From: an uncultured Bacteriovoracaceae bacterium
GTDB taxonomy: Bacteria > Bdellovibrionota > Bacteriovoracia > Bacteriovoracales > Bacteriovoracaceae
Direction: 5' to 3'
NCBI GenBank assembly: GCA_937952395.1
Contig: CALFYV010000090.1
Span: 482,148 to 546,147 of the forward strand
Length of the DNA stretch: 64,000 nt
The translations under genes were made by a program, and so were the position numbers. This document shows, piece after piece, positions 16,220-25,020 of the stretch; the stretch's first letter is position 1; each line of letters begins with the position of its first letter. Below the pieces are notes generated by a model. That model saw nothing but the letters and a program-made list of their open reading frames with translations, made no database searches and was not told the origin of the DNA.

Positions 16220-16944
16220 TCTGACTCCATCTTGCTCGCCACAGGGACTATCATGGTGTTACCATAAATATCCGCTGTTTTTATGGCCATTTTCATATAG
16301 TCGATGCGGCCCGTTCCTGCACATATGTCGCATTTGCCGAAAAATGGAACATCGAATATCTGTCCGTCTCCTTGACAAACCGGACATGCGTTTCCTACTT
16401 TTATATTGTCAGTATCATGAGAAAACTTCCAAGCATTTAGAAATGTCTCGTTTTTCAGAGAACTAATTTTGCCTTCCCCTGGCTCGGCAAAATATATGTT
16501 ATTTCCATCATATCCAAATACAACAATATAATGCCAAGTTATATTGCTGCTACGTATCAGAACTATTGGAAACTTGCCACGACTTACATAATATTTAAGT
16601 TTATTTAAATCGCCTCGTTCAACTTTGCATGGAACCCCAAATTGAAACAAAGCTATTTGTAGCATTTCGGGATCGGTCATCCCTACAGATTGTCCATCCT
16701 TGGTTTTAAACCACTCTGTTTTTGTGGCCTTTTTCACTTCTTCAAAAGTTACATCTTTTCCATAATAATTTAACAACATAGTTGCGCAGGCAGGACCACA
16801 ACTAATAGAATCTGGCTGCTGAATATATGGAAAATCAGATGGCGGAACATATACCACAGGATGATTATATTTCCGCTTATTTATAAGACAGATCAAAATG
16901 GCTGCTAGAAGAACTAATATTATTGTAAATTTAATTTTCATCAT
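16216..16944 (-). CDS. Membrane-anchored C39-like peptidase
   Basis: An N-terminal hydrophobic helix (MMKIKFTIILVLLAAILI) anchors the protein or acts as a signal. The following domain has QQPDSISCGPACATMLLNYYG, with catalytic Gln and Cys, and HYIVVFGYDGN with the catalytic His, as in C39 papain-like peptidases. Near the C-terminus a CPVCQGDGQ and CDICAGTG pair resembles one DnaJ-type zinc repeat. C39 domains usually cleave leader peptides, but here no transporter is fused. The start has no clear ribosome binding site; ATG 16944 or 16941 is likely. Confidence 0.7.
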   Translation of the reverse strand: MMKIKFTIILVLLAAILICLINKRKYNHPVVYVPPSDFPYIQQPDSISCGPACATMLLNYYGKDVTFEEVKKATKTEWFKTKDGQSVGMTDPEMLQIALFQFGVPCKVERGDLNKLKYYVSRGKFPIVLIRSSNITWHYIVVFGYDGNNIYFAEPGEGKISSLKNETFLNAWKFSHDTDNIKVGNACPVCQGDGQIFDVPFFGKCDICAGTGRIDYMKMAIKTADIYGNTMIVPVASKMESE

Positions 16945-16949
16945 TATAT

Positions 16950-17672
16950 TTATGGGACATTTATGGTCCATTCACTAGAAATTTCTAAGAATTTATGAAC
17001 CTTTTCCAAATCAAATTCATCGTTTGATCTAATGTGGCTTTCAACATCAATCCAGGCTTCATCGGTAACTTGTGATATTAAATTAAGTTGAACTTCTAGA
17101 TTAGCAGGAGAAAGACCGCCAGCATATCCGCAATATCCCTTTCCTTTAGGCCACAAACTAGGAAGTCTGCCTCTGCCTCCGGATATATCGAACATTGGAA
17201 CGGCATCTACCCCTGCTTCTTTAGCCGCAGCAACAAGTTCATGGTTGATGTCATCTAATTGAAATATAAATTGAACTTTGTCGAATGTTGGGTTCTTTAA
17301 ACCCTCAATGAATTCATTTTGATGCAATTTAGCTGCCAAGGAATGAAAATTTAATTGAAAGCGACCGAACATGTTGATAATTTCTCGATGGTCTTCTAAG
17401 ATAGACCAATTGCCTTCACAAATATCTCTTACCCATTTACCACAAATATGGCCTGAAAAATCGAGCGGAGATGGTGAAGGGCTCCATTTCCAAACTTCGT
17501 GAAGACTTTTCAACCATTTTCTTGATGGATATCTAGGCGTTCCTTCTTCCTTAGGAGAGAATAGAATCCCCCACTCAACAAATGGGAATTTTAAAGATAA
17601 ATTCAACAACTCATTAGGGTCAACATTATCATCTGCGCCGGTGAGGGTCACTTTTTGAAGAAAGTGTTTCAT
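16950..17672 (-). CDS. TIM-barrel protein similar to phosphoribosylanthranilate isomerase
   Basis: The 240-residue length and the C-terminal half (FDISGGRGRLPS, then GYAGGLSPANLEVQLNLI and DVESHIR) resemble TrpF, in which a glycine-rich loop binds phosphate and an AGGL-x-P-x-N strand follows. No other trp gene is nearby, so a biosynthetic role is doubtful; this may be a divergent barrel with another substrate. It is coupled to the following small gene. Confidence 0.5.
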   Translation of the reverse strand: MKHFLQKVTLTGADDNVDPNELLNLSLKFPFVEWGILFSPKEEGTPRYPSRKWLKSLHEVWKWSPSPSPLDFSGHICGKWVRDICEGNWSILEDHREIINMFGRFQLNFHSLAAKLHQNEFIEGLKNPTFDKVQFIFQLDDINHELVAAAKEAGVDAVPMFDISGGRGRLPSLWPKGKGYCGYAGGLSPANLEVQLNLISQVTDEAWIDVESHIRSNDEFDLEKVHKFLEISSEWTINVP

Positions 17673-17950
17673 TTGTATCTTCTTTTAATTTTTTCTTTTA
17701 GAGCATCAACGTTGTCGGAATTGACTCTGATGAAAAGGTTAACTACCCCGTTGCCGGAATAACCATTTGCTTTAAATCCACCATCTACATCAGATCGGAT
17801 TTTTATATGTCCTGGTTTGTATTTGTGTCGGCAGACTTCTGTGAGCCCCAGAACAACCTTTTTAACTTCTGAAAGGGATTCCAACCATCGAATCGAGCGA
17901 TCAAGGTTATTACCAGCGCTTTTATGACGCCCCCTTTTCGACTTTCCCAT
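17669..17950 (-). CDS. Hypothetical small basic protein
   Basis: The start MGKSKRGRHK (17950) gives 93 residues. A conserved-looking centre, PGHIKIRSDVDGGFKANGY, suggests a compact beta-rich fold. The N-terminus is very basic. It overlaps the end of the HNH gene by 148 bases in another frame, and both frames look coding. Function is unknown. Confidence 0.5.
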   Translation of the reverse strand: MGKSKRGRHKSAGNNLDRSIRWLESLSEVKKVVLGLTEVCRHKYKPGHIKIRSDVDGGFKANGYSGNGVVNLFIRVNSDNVDALKEKIKRRYK

Positions 17951-18768
17951 GATGTCACAACCTTGCGATTTACATCCCAGTGTGGATTCAAAAACTGCGG
18001 CTGCATAGCATCTACGAAATGTTGTCGCCACATAATTATAAATTCATTAAAATCTTCTATTTTTTCAACTACAGCCCTGCCGTGTGAAAACGACCCATTG
18101 CCGCCACCATATACCTTTGCAGCAACATTTCGTCGTTTTGACGGCAAATCAGCCAATCGTTTAATATCTGTCCAAGAGGCTTCTTTTTTAAGATATTTTG
18201 AGATTCTTCCTTTCAAAACAGCTTGTCGTTCCAGTGGGATGGCATCGCCATTTCTCACCAAAGCAGCAGCCGAACGTTTAGCCCTACCATAATCCTTAGA
18301 TGGTTGATCACTATTACGACCGCCGCCATTGATAGGCACATTATATTTTATTGCAAGTTCTCGTTTTAATCTTGACGCTTCTCTTTCATATTCTTCATGA
18401 CAAGGAATACACACTAGAAGCACATCATGTGAATTTCTATTTTTAATTCTATCAGGGAAATATCTCCTGTAACATCGTGGGACAACATGATGGCGAGTAA
18501 GGTCTTCTTTTTCTCCACAAACAACACAATGATTATCTTTTTTAGAAAGATAAAAAGGGTCTAGATCGTGACCACGGCCCTTTGGCATAAAGCTCAATTG
18601 AATGGTTTTCCCATCATCAGAAATGACCTTAGCCAAATTGCGATCTAAATACCAATTAATTCGCTCTTCACTACAACGAAACATAAGCGATCCATCGGGA
18701 TGGACTACGCTGCAATTTCCATACAATTGATTTGTAGCTTGAAGTGACCTATCCTTTTTACCATTCAT
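17803..18768 (-). CDS. HNH endonuclease, large
   Basis: Around residue 70 the protein has CVVCGEKEDLTRHHVVPRCYRR, then NSHDVLLVCIPCHEEYE. This is a zinc-bound HNH core with two Cys pairs and the RHHVVP catalytic motif. The C-terminal region has several Trp and His (MWRQHFVDAMQPQFLNP) as seen in related phage proteins. A homing or packaging-associated role is possible. The last 50 residues overlap the next gene. Confidence 0.75.
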   Translation of the reverse strand: MNGKKDRSLQATNQLYGNCSVVHPDGSLMFRCSEERINWYLDRNLAKVISDDGKTIQLSFMPKGRGHDLDPFYLSKKDNHCVVCGEKEDLTRHHVVPRCYRRYFPDRIKNRNSHDVLLVCIPCHEEYEREASRLKRELAIKYNVPINGGGRNSDQPSKDYGRAKRSAAALVRNGDAIPLERQAVLKGRISKYLKKEASWTDIKRLADLPSKRRNVAAKVYGGGNGSFSHGRAVVEKIEDFNEFIIMWRQHFVDAMQPQFLNPHWDVNRKVVTSWESRKGGVIKALVITLIARFDGWNPFQKLKRLFWGSQKSADTNTNQDI

Positions 18769-19084
18769 CCTTTTCTAACACCTCATCCAACTTATGATAT
18801 TCAGACAATGCAGTAATAATACCATTTAGAGCATTGGCCCCAATATTAGAAATAGTCATCAATTCGGTAATTCGGTGACTCATCAATTGTTCTAATGTAA
18901 TAATGCAAAACTCTGATTCCTCCAAAGCGTTAATAGTTCTTTGAGAAATGCCAAGAGCTTCCATTTCGGCTATACTGTCACCTCGGTCAATTCCTTTTGC
19001 AATTGCAACAATGGCTTCAGAAGGAAGATCAAATTGCAGAGACTTCTTTTGAGGACCAGCAGTAGTCGTTGCATCGGTATTCAT
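18758..19084 (-). CDS. RNA polymerase alpha-CTD-like protein
   Basis: After a variable N-terminus, residues of about 45-100 match the helix-hairpin-helix pattern of the RNA polymerase alpha subunit C-terminal domain: LGISQRTINALEESE, then TLEQLMSH and ISNIGANALNGIITAL. In bacteria this domain contacts UP elements and activators. A free-standing phage copy could compete with or redirect host alpha-CTD, and a phage sigma factor lies at 59117..60100. The start at 19084 has AGGAG eight bases upstream. Another HhH protein cannot be excluded. Confidence 0.6.
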   Translation of the reverse strand: MNTDATTTAGPQKKSLQFDLPSEAIVAIAKGIDRGDSIAEMEALGISQRTINALEESEFCIITLEQLMSHRITELMTISNIGANALNGIITALSEYHKLDEVLEKDEW

Positions 19085-19613
19085 GAAATTCACTCCTGTC
19101 CATTAAGTAACGATCTGTCAATTCAATAATACTAGAAATTGTTCTTGGTTTAGCATAGAGTTTTTTATTTTCACGAATAAACTTATATGCTTCTTCTTCC
19201 CCATTGTTTGCCAACACATCTAAGGCTTGCTTTTTGAAATCTCCAATATCTGCAACTCTGATTTCGCTTTTGATGTTAAGCGGTGTTACCCATTTGTTAT
19301 CAAAATTAACATTTAGGTAATTTTCATAATCCCAATGTTTTAACACAAATTCTGAACTTCTGAAAAAATCACGGCCAGCAAGGTTGGTTGCAACTGCACG
19401 ATGATGGCCATCGTGCAACATCAGCCTGCCGTCTGGGAAGGATGCGATTTCAATTAATGGACACCGCAACAAACCACGTTCTGTTGCAAAATCATTAAGT
19501 TTATCTTGTGTCCAAAAATTGCCCCTAGATACAAAATCAACCATGCCATCCATTTGCGAAAAATGACGAAGGCTGTCTTGTAATACAGTTAATTCATCCA
19601 GTCCGATACTCAT
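19029..19613 (-). CDS. ParB/sulfiredoxin-like fold protein
   Basis: Near residue 50 the protein carries LIEIASFPDGRLMLHDGHHRAVATNLAGR, the strand-loop-helix with G-H-H-R typical of the ParB/Srx nucleotide-binding superfamily. No DNA-binding helix-turn-helix of partition ParB is present. Such phage proteins may be NTP-dependent kinases or nucleases. Start 19613 is preferred because AGGG precedes it; a leaderless start at 19628 is possible, since the promoter -10 lies close by. Confidence 0.55.
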   Translation of the reverse strand: MSIGLDELTVLQDSLRHFSQMDGMVDFVSRGNFWTQDKLNDFATERGLLRCPLIEIASFPDGRLMLHDGHHRAVATNLAGRDFFRSSEFVLKHWDYENYLNVNFDNKWVTPLNIKSEIRVADIGDFKKQALDVLANNGEEEAYKFIRENKKLYAKPRTISSIIELTDRYLMDRSEFHEYRCNDYCWSSKEVSAI

Positions 19614-19636
19614 GTTAGCCCTATTCATAGTGAACT

Positions 19637-19665
19637 ATTATACATCACTATTTAAGGCTTGTAAA
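19637..19665 (-). promoter_or_regulatory. Promoter, TTTACA-17-TATAAT
   Basis: TTTACA (19660-19665) and TATAAT (19637-19642) on the minus strand, 17 bp apart, stand just upstream of the ParB/Srx-like gene. The 5' leader would be very short. Confidence 0.7.
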
Positions 19666-19742
19666 GTCAAATTTTAATAGGGGTCATAGTCTACTTCTGC
19701 TATCACGCTAAAGCTTAAGCTTATTAGGAAAAGGATTGAGAC

Positions 19743-20039
19743 CTAAGACGAATCATCTTTTAGTTCCTCAAACTCTTTATTTAATCGTTCAAGTTCAGCT
19801 AAATGCCTTTGAAAATCATCTTCTGAATAAAGGGGCGTAGCTTTATTTTCTAATTTATTCCATTGAAACGATGCGTCACGCACAAGTTTCATATCTTTAA
19901 AAGCTGTCTTGTTAAGTGCGGTTTTAACAGACAGTCCCGGTTTAACTTCTAGCCAACAAGATACATCCCAATCATTGACAGCAATAATAGTGCCACGAAA
20001 TATATTGTTTCCCATTCCACAATATATGTCATTTACCAT
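19743..20039 (-). CDS. Hypothetical protein, 98 aa
   Basis: The start MVNDIYCGMG overlaps the end of the cREC gene. A beta-rich N-terminal half (IFRGTIIAVNDWDVSCWLEVK) is followed by a charged C-terminal helix. It is unrecognised; small beta-barrel RNA-binding folds look similar, but nothing decides it. Confidence 0.45.
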   Translation of the reverse strand: MVNDIYCGMGNNIFRGTIIAVNDWDVSCWLEVKPGLSVKTALNKTAFKDMKLVRDASFQWNKLENKATPLYSEDDFQRHLAELERLNKEFEELKDDSS

Positions 20040-20361
20040 TTTGGTCTTCCCAATATTTATCTGCATTTGCCAAGGCAGTTACAATTTTTTGATATCCTAC
20101 AGAATTTTGTGTGTGAACGTCCCAATTTAGTTTTGGAAGTTCTCCAGCAAAAGCCTGTGCTTCAATCCATGTTGCCACATCATAACCAGTAGCATTTGCA
20201 CACAAATCGTGATCAAGTGAAATATAAGTTACTTTGCCCGTGCTCAAATACGCAATGGCCTCAGGTGCCGTTTTTACCCACAGCATGTCCGAAGAAGCGC
20301 CAAATTCCTTTTGTATAAAAGGGTCTTTGGGGTCACGCTCATCATCCAACCAAATCTTCAT
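20029..20361 (-). CDS. Cyclic-phosphate processing receiver domain protein (cREC)
   Basis: The 110-residue protein reads MKIWLDDERDP at the N-terminus, then ISLDHDLCANATGYDVATWIE in the middle. This matches the cREC family, a receiver-like fold predicted from comparative genom­ics to act on RNA cyclic phosphate ends. The clustered Asp residues (DDE, DHD) would bind metal. Members are typically found with RNA ligases and RNA repair enzymes, and an Rnl2-like ligase lies 4 kb away. The start follows the upstream gene's end closely. Confidence 0.7.
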   Translation of the reverse strand: MKIWLDDERDPKDPFIQKEFGASSDMLWVKTAPEAIAYLSTGKVTYISLDHDLCANATGYDVATWIEAQAFAGELPKLNWDVHTQNSVGYQKIVTALANADKYWEDQNGK

Positions 20362-20767
20362 TATAAACTTTCCTATACATTTCAATTTCGTCGGTCAAAT
20401 AATTTTTATCATTGCCTTTTAAAAAGACATAATATTCCAACAAAGGATTATTTTCAGTTTGTGTAATTTGTTCGGTAGTCCACTTTTTATAATCAAATGC
20501 CACAGAAACGAACAGGCCCTCGCCAAAATAATCAACTTCCAAAAAAGTCTCTAAAAAATGAAAATGAAACCTATACTTCAGATTTAAGCTTTTGACTTCT
20601 TCATAAGTTTTGACTTCTTCATAAGTAAGGTTGGAGATAAAATTATAAGGAAACCAACCGCCTTCAGGGTTAAAAGCAGGTTCAAGTTCTCCAAAATCCT
20701 TTTCAGCTTTTTCTAGAAGACCAGCAAAAACTTTTGCTTTCTTCCTAAAATCCTCGGCCCACTTCAT
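20342..20767 (-). CDS. Hypothetical protein, 141 aa
   Basis: This unrecognised alpha/beta protein contains a nearly exact short repeat (EEVKTYEEVKSL), produced by an 18-base tandem duplication near 20610, which suggests recent slippage. The rest (FHFHFLETFLEVDYFGE) is beta-rich. It is coupled to cREC downstream. Confidence 0.5.
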   Translation of the reverse strand: MKWAEDFRKKAKVFAGLLEKAEKDFGELEPAFNPEGGWFPYNFISNLTYEEVKTYEEVKSLNLKYRFHFHFLETFLEVDYFGEGLFVSVAFDYKKWTTEQITQTENNPLLEYYVFLKGNDKNYLTDEIEMYRKVYNEDLVG

Positions 20768-20769
20768 AT

Positions 20770-20970
20770 TTACTCCAAATTTGGCAATCGTTCTATTTCT
20801 AATCTAAATGTAAACAACCAAGCACTTTCAGCCATAAATTCTTCCAACCATTTGTATAAACGGGCTTTCCAAAGAGAAGTGGTTTCATACTCTACTTCAT
20901 CAAAGAATTCCGGCTGGCCTTGGGCATTTACTATATTGCACTTACGAACCACTGCATAAATATATTTCAT
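20770..20970 (-). CDS. Hypothetical protein, 66 aa
   Basis: This small alpha/beta protein (MKYIYAVVRKCNIV, WKARLYKWLEEF) has no recognised family. It sits two bases from each neighbour in a tight same-strand array. Confidence 0.45.
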   Translation of the reverse strand: MKYIYAVVRKCNIVNAQGQPEFFDEVEYETTSLWKARLYKWLEEFMAESAWLFTFRLEIERLPNLE

Positions 20971-20972
20971 AT

Positions 20973-21317
20973 TTACTTCCTAGTCCAGCAAGTGCCGCAA
21001 TCTTCTGCATCTCTGCCTTGCCAAAAATATGCTTCAGCATCTTTGCCTTTTGGGTGTTCCAACTCTACAGAATCACGCCTAAAAAGCCTGGGGTGGCCTT
21101 CGATCATATCGAGGGTGCGCAGACAATCATCGTCTACTTCCCACAATTCGCCTTCAATAGCTTTGCCAATTTCACTCGGAGTTAATCCAGGAAATCCACC
21201 TAGATCATTTAGCTTATATTGCGACAAAGTGCGTGTTTTGCCCAAAAAATTGCCTTTCATAACTCCTTCACGACAAAAACCTTGTTTCAAGGTTCCATAA
21301 ACAAATATTTTATGCAT
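20973..21317 (-). CDS. Gamma-glutamylcyclotransferase-like (GGCT/AIG2) protein
   Basis: The sequence begins HKIFVYGTLKQG, the YGTLxxG loop of the GGCT fold, and continues with LNDLGGFPGL, an acidic catalytic region GELWEVDDDCLRTLDMIEG and a Tyr-containing end. These enzymes cyclise gamma-glutamyl groups of peptides or amines. Phage copies are common accessory genes of unclear role. The ATG at 21317 follows GAAAGGA. Confidence 0.8.
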   Translation of the reverse strand: MHKIFVYGTLKQGFCREGVMKGNFLGKTRTLSQYKLNDLGGFPGLTPSEIGKAIEGELWEVDDDCLRTLDMIEGHPRLFRRDSVELEHPKGKDAEAYFWQGRDAEDCGTCWTRK

Positions 21318-21327
21318 TTTTTTCCTT

Positions 21328-21981
21328 TCAAATGTCAATGTAAGACAATTCTGCTAAACAGCGAAATTTTGTTCCACGAACCGTGTTTGTCCAGTTTTTA
21401 TGATAATGACCAAAATACCAAAATTGTGGCTGATGCAAGCTAAACAATTGTTGCAATAGAGCAGAAGTGTTTGTTGTAAACGTATTGGGGTTAAATTTAT
21501 AATGCTCCAACACCCCTTCTTCTTTCAAAATTTCGTCATTTCCAATGGAGTGAGGACAATCATGGGAAATGACAATATCAGGCTTGCATTTTAAGTAAGA
21601 TTCAGCAATTTTGTCAAACTCACTTAACGGCAATTCTTCTTCAGGCCACCAATCAATTCCATGTGTTCGACGAAACTGATCAATGGAAAAAGCACCTCGA
21701 ACAAAGAAAAAAGAGACTCCATTCAAGGTCGCCGGGCCATAGTCGCCAAGACAAAAACTACTTTTTGCTTCCTCGGCCAGAGTATAACAATCATGGTTGC
21801 CCATAAAGCATTTATTTTTATCCTTATCAAAGGATTTATAATTAAAAAGAAATTGATACTCTGGATAAAACCCAAGATCGCCAATCTGTAGCGTGTGTAG
21901 ACCTTGAGCGTTAGCATCTTCGACAATTTCAAGATACTTCTTAATGTTGCCGTGGACATCTCCAATAATTCTAAGTCTCAT
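21328..21981 (-). CDS. Calcineurin-like metallophosphoesterase
   Basis: The 217-residue protein has all the metal ligands of the family in order: GDVHGN, GDLGF, GNHDCY, SHDCPH and GHYHKN. Substrates range from phosphoproteins to nucleotides and nucleic acid ends. Phage homologues may act as protein phosphatases like lambda phosphatase or in RNA repair. It is coupled to clpX, whose TGA overlaps its ATG. Confidence 0.85.
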   Translation of the reverse strand: MRLRIIGDVHGNIKKYLEIVEDANAQGLHTLQIGDLGFYPEYQFLFNYKSFDKDKNKCFMGNHDCYTLAEEAKSSFCLGDYGPATLNGVSFFFVRGAFSIDQFRRTHGIDWWPEEELPLSEFDKIAESYLKCKPDIVISHDCPHSIGNDEILKEEGVLEHYKFNPNTFTTNTSALLQQLFSLHQPQFWYFGHYHKNWTNTVRGTKFRCLAELSYIDI

Positions 21982-23210
21982 TATGCAGCTTCTTTTTCTT
22001 GCAAAGACTCCAATACCATTTCGGCAGTTACAGTAATTCCGCTTTTGGTTTCGGGAAGATTATACATTAACGGGTTCATAACCAACTCCATTACCCCTCG
22101 CAGGCCACGGGCGCCAGTTTTCTTTGCCTGTGCGGCTCGTGCAATTTCAACAACCGCTGCATCGTCAAAAGACAAATCTACTTTGTCCATTTCAAATAAC
22201 TTACAATACTGTTTTACCAAGGCATTTTTAGGCTTTACCAGCACATCACACAAGGTGTCGATTGTTAGTTGGTTTACATTTGTAATCACAGGAAGCCTTC
22301 CAACCAACTCTGGGATCATGCCAAATTCAATAATGTCCTCAGTAGTTACTTTAGAAAGCCATTTTTCAGTATCTTTGTGAGCATAAACAGAATCAAAACC
22401 AATTCGTTGTCGCCCCAATCTTTTCGCAACAATTTTGTCTAGCCCGACAAAAGTGCCGCCACAAATAAACAAAATATCCGAAGTATCAATTTGAATATAT
22501 TGCTGCTCCGGGTGTTTTCGTCCACCTTGTGGCGGGACATTAGCTATGGTGCCTTCTAACATTTTCAACAACGCTTGTTGTACACCTTCGCCGCTAACAT
22601 CTCTTGTAATGCTTACGTTGCCGCTAGAACGTCCAATTTTGTCAATTTCATCTAGATAAAGAATACCTTCTTCAACTAGATCAATATTCCCATCAGCGGC
22701 CCAAAACAATTTCAACAACAAATTCTCAACATCTTCTCCAACATATCCAGCTTCAGTTAGAGTGGTTGCATCACCAATTGCAAATGGAACATTAATATAC
22801 TTGGCTAAAGTTTGCGCAATAAGCGTCTTACCGCACCCAGTAGGACCAATCAACAAAATATTTGATTTTTCAATTTCAACATCGGCAAAGTTTGATTTTT
22901 GTTGTGAATTTTTACTTGCAAGCCTTTTATAATGATTAACTACAGCAACAGCAATTGATTTTTTAGCTTCTGCCTGTCCGATGATATAAGTATCAAGATG
23001 ATCTACAATGTCCTTGGGTGAAGGAATGTTGATATTCTTCTTGTTTTTTTGTCTTTCATTAGTTCTAATTTTAAATTCAGCCTGTTGACTGCACTTGTGA
23101 CAAATCATCACATCACTAGAAAGACCTTCGACCAACGCACCTACTTCGCTCTGTGGTTGACCGCAAAAACTACAAAGAATATTTTTACGATTTTTCGTAT
23201 TAGAAGACAT
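21981..23210 (-). CDS. clpX: ClpX-like AAA+ unfoldase
   Basis: An N-terminal C4 zinc domain ([14 protein letters not shown]) precedes an AAA+ module with Walker A GPTGCGKT, pore loop GYVG, Walker [11 protein letters not shown] and the C-terminal [12 protein letters not shown] sensor 2 region. This is a complete ClpX of normal length (about 409 aa from MSSNTK, with GAGG upstream). ClpX unfolds tagged proteins for ClpP. No ClpP lies in the window, so it may redirect host ClpP or act alone as an unfoldase. It is transcribed from its own TTTACA promoter. Confidence 0.9.
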   Translation of the reverse strand: MSSNTKNRKNILCSFCGQPQSEVGALVEGLSSDVMICHKCSQQAEFKIRTNERQKNKKNINIPSPKDIVDHLDTYIIGQAEAKKSIAVAVVNHYKRLASKNSQQKSNFADVEIEKSNILLIGPTGCGKTLIAQTLAKYINVPFAIGDATTLTEAGYVGEDVENLLLKLFWAADGNIDLVEEGILYLDEIDKIGRSSGNVSITRDVSGEGVQQALLKMLEGTIANVPPQGGRKHPEQQYIQIDTSDILFICGGTFVGLDKIVAKRLGRQRIGFDSVYAHKDTEKWLSKVTTEDIIEFGMIPELVGRLPVITNVNQLTIDTLCDVLVKPKNALVKQYCKLFEMDKVDLSFDDAAVVEIARAAQAKKTGARGLRGVMELVMNPLMYNLPETKSGITVTAEMVLESLQEKEAA

Positions 23211-23252
23211 ATTTTCTACCTCACAAAAAGCCAAACTTTCCTAAGCATCCCA

Positions 23253-23281
23253 ATTATACACCCAAGACGTATGCTTGTAAA
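23253..23281 (-). promoter_or_regulatory. Promoter, TTTACA-17-TATAAT
   Basis: TTTACA (23276-23281) and TATAAT (23253-23258) on the minus strand are 17 bp apart and drive clpX. Confidence 0.75.
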
Positions 23282-23312
23282 CGGTTAAAACGTATAATGG
23301 CAAGCCTTTAAC

Positions 23313-23340
23313 AAAAAAGCCCGGTTTTTCACCGGGCTTT
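23313..23340 (-). terminator. Rho-independent terminator
   Basis: GCCCGG and CCGGGC form a GC-rich hairpin with a T run on the minus strand, closing the 23365..23802 transcript. The same hairpin core recurs at 47478..47510. Confidence 0.75.
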
Positions 23341-23364
23341 GATTTCGTGTTTTATAAACTCAAT

Positions 23365-23802
23365 TCAAACTAGATATTTGCGGCCCTGACGATCAACACC
23401 TGGAAGGCGATTTACTGTCTGGGCGACGATGTTAGTAAAACTGCTAGATTTGGATTGATAACCACGTTTATAACACTCTCTTACCAACTCAGCAATGGTC
23501 AAACCAGAAGGGTTATCCTCTAAAATCAAAAGCAATAAATCACCTAAGCTCGTTTTTTCACCATTTTTTGCAGGAGCCCTTTTGCCTTTGGTTTTCTTAG
23601 TTTTAATCGGAGCCACCTTGGCTGCTTTCTTTCCCGAACCTTTGGGGCGACCCCGTTTTGCAGGGGGGCTATTGATAGTGGCAGTATAAATCTTAGAAAC
23701 CGAGGAGGCTTTTTGCTCCATTTCGTCCGCAGCATTTTCTAGACGATCTGCGGCTGAACGGTATTCTTCGGCACGTTTTCGCAATTGAGTTGGGGTCGGC
23801 AT
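23365..23802 (-). CDS. AT-hook and winged-helix (HARE-like) DNA-binding protein
   Basis: The 145-residue protein has an N-terminal coiled coil, then an AT-hook (KRGRPKGSGKK) at about residue 52 in a Lys/Ala/Pro-rich linker. A C-terminal winged-helix-like domain (SLGDLLLLILEDNPSGLTIAELV, then a short wing ending RQGRKYLV) follows. It should bind AT-rich DNA as a nucleoid-like or regulatory protein. The layout resembles histone-like or HARE-HTH proteins. It is followed by a strong terminator. Confidence 0.65.
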   Translation of the reverse strand: MPTPTQLRKRAEEYRSAADRLENAADEMEQKASSVSKIYTATINSPPAKRGRPKGSGKKAAKVAPIKTKKTKGKRAPAKNGEKTSLGDLLLLILEDNPSGLTIAELVRECYKRGYQSKSSSFTNIVAQTVNRLPGVDRQGRKYLV

Positions 23803-23817
23803 TGAAAATCTCCAATT

Positions 23818-25020
23818 TTAACATTCCAACAAACTACTAATTGAACCACCAAAATGAGTTCGCTTAATGGCCTCCGTCAAGAAGTCAGTAATCGAAACAA
23901 CACTTAATTTACCTTTAAATTTACGAGGCTGATAAATTGTGTCTGTAACTACAATCTTAGGGATAGAAGATTTCGCAATGGTTTCAGGAGAAGTAAACTG
24001 ACCGTGCGTAGCATATGCAGCATAAACCATACCACCTTCATTCGTCACAGCATCGGCAGCTTTTACCAGTGTAGTTCCACTAGCGATCAAGTCATCAAAA
24101 ATAAGAACTTGTTTGTTTTTAACATCACCAATGATACGACTGCCTTCTACCTGTCCATTGACACGACGTTTGTCAAATACCGCCAATGGAATTTCAACAT
24201 ATTTACCTTTAATTTCAGCCAGTCTCTTTGACAAAGCTTTTTGAATCAATCCGCATCGACCCATGCCACCAATATCAGGCGATAAAACTACAAGATTTTC
24301 TTGGCTCAACTCAGCAGAATATTGTGGGTCTTCTGACACCATTGCCACTTCTTGCAAAGCAGGTAAACAAGAAGATAAATCGCCAATGGCGGCGACTATT
24401 CTACGACGAGCATTAACAAGAGGAACTTGAATTCCATGTTCTTTCAAAATAGATAAAACATGAAAATAATCTTCATCTGTTTGAGAAACCAGCTTCCAAC
24501 GACAGGAAGATTCAACTAAATGATTGACAAAAAGACTAGTTGTGTCTAGATTATCGACAGGAATTCTAAATGAATTTTGAAATGCCGCTAAACTATGAAC
24601 ATCAATGGTTAAAACTCTGCTTACACCAACTGCTTCCAAAACCTGCGCCATGTATTTAGTAACAATTGGGGCACGACTTTCTGTTTTACGATCTTGGCGT
24701 GCATAACCAAAAAAGGGAATAACAGCAGTAATTTTGTGTGCAGAGGCGTCTTTTAGCGAACCAAGAAACCAAAGTAAATCAACCAACTTTTCATTGACCG
24801 AATCTACATCATCGGAATGTAAGCTGCAAATGACATACACATCTGCATATCTTACATTGACATTGCTTTTAAAGTAGCTTTCGCCGTCATCGAAATTTTT
24901 CGAACTATATTCGCCAAATCGCACAGAAGGAATTTCTTCCCTAAGACGGGCTGTTATTTGCTTTGCCCGCAATTCAGAACCATTTATGCCAAATAAAACT
25001 AAATCGTGCTTGTTGTCCAT
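23818..25020 (-). CDS. prs: PRPP synthetase-like pyrophosphokinase with insertion
   Basis: The 400-residue protein keeps the ribose-phosphate pyrophosphokinase marks: PFFGYARQDRK (ATP loop), LTIDVHS (metal), LSPDIGG and VLIFDDLIASGTTL (the PRPP loop). Cellular enzymes have about 315 residues; the extra length is about 75 residues inserted between the first Rossmann half and LSPDIGG, around residues 165-240. In phages, Prs-like enzymes can feed NAD synthesis, and some use ADP-ribose instead of ribose-phosphate. A NadR-like P-loop protein lies just upstream. No nicotinamide transferase is in the window. Confidence 0.8.
   Translation of the reverse strand: MDNKHDLVLFGINGSELRAKQITARLREEIPSVRFGEYSSKNFDDGESYFKSNVNVRYADVYVICSLHSDDVDSVNEKLVDLLWFLGSLKDASAHKITAVIPFFGYARQDRKTESRAPIVTKYMAQVLEAVGVSRVLTIDVHSLAAFQNSFRIPVDNLDTTSLFVNHLVESSCRWKLVSQTDEDYFHVLSILKEHGIQVPLVNARRRIVAAIGDLSSCLPALQEVAMVSEDPQYSAELSQENLVVLSPDIGGMGRCGLIQKALSKRLAEIKGKYVEIPLAVFDKRRVNGQVEGSRIIGDVKNKQVLIFDDLIASGTTLVKAADAVTNEGGMVYAAYATHGQFTSPETIAKSSIPKIVVTDTIYQPRKFKGKLSVVSITDFLTEAIKRTHFGGSISSLLEC

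Noticed and set aside
16216..16944. DnaJ-like chaperone
   Set aside because: Only one CxxCxGxG-like pair is present and no J domain. The main domain has the C39 Cys and His pattern.
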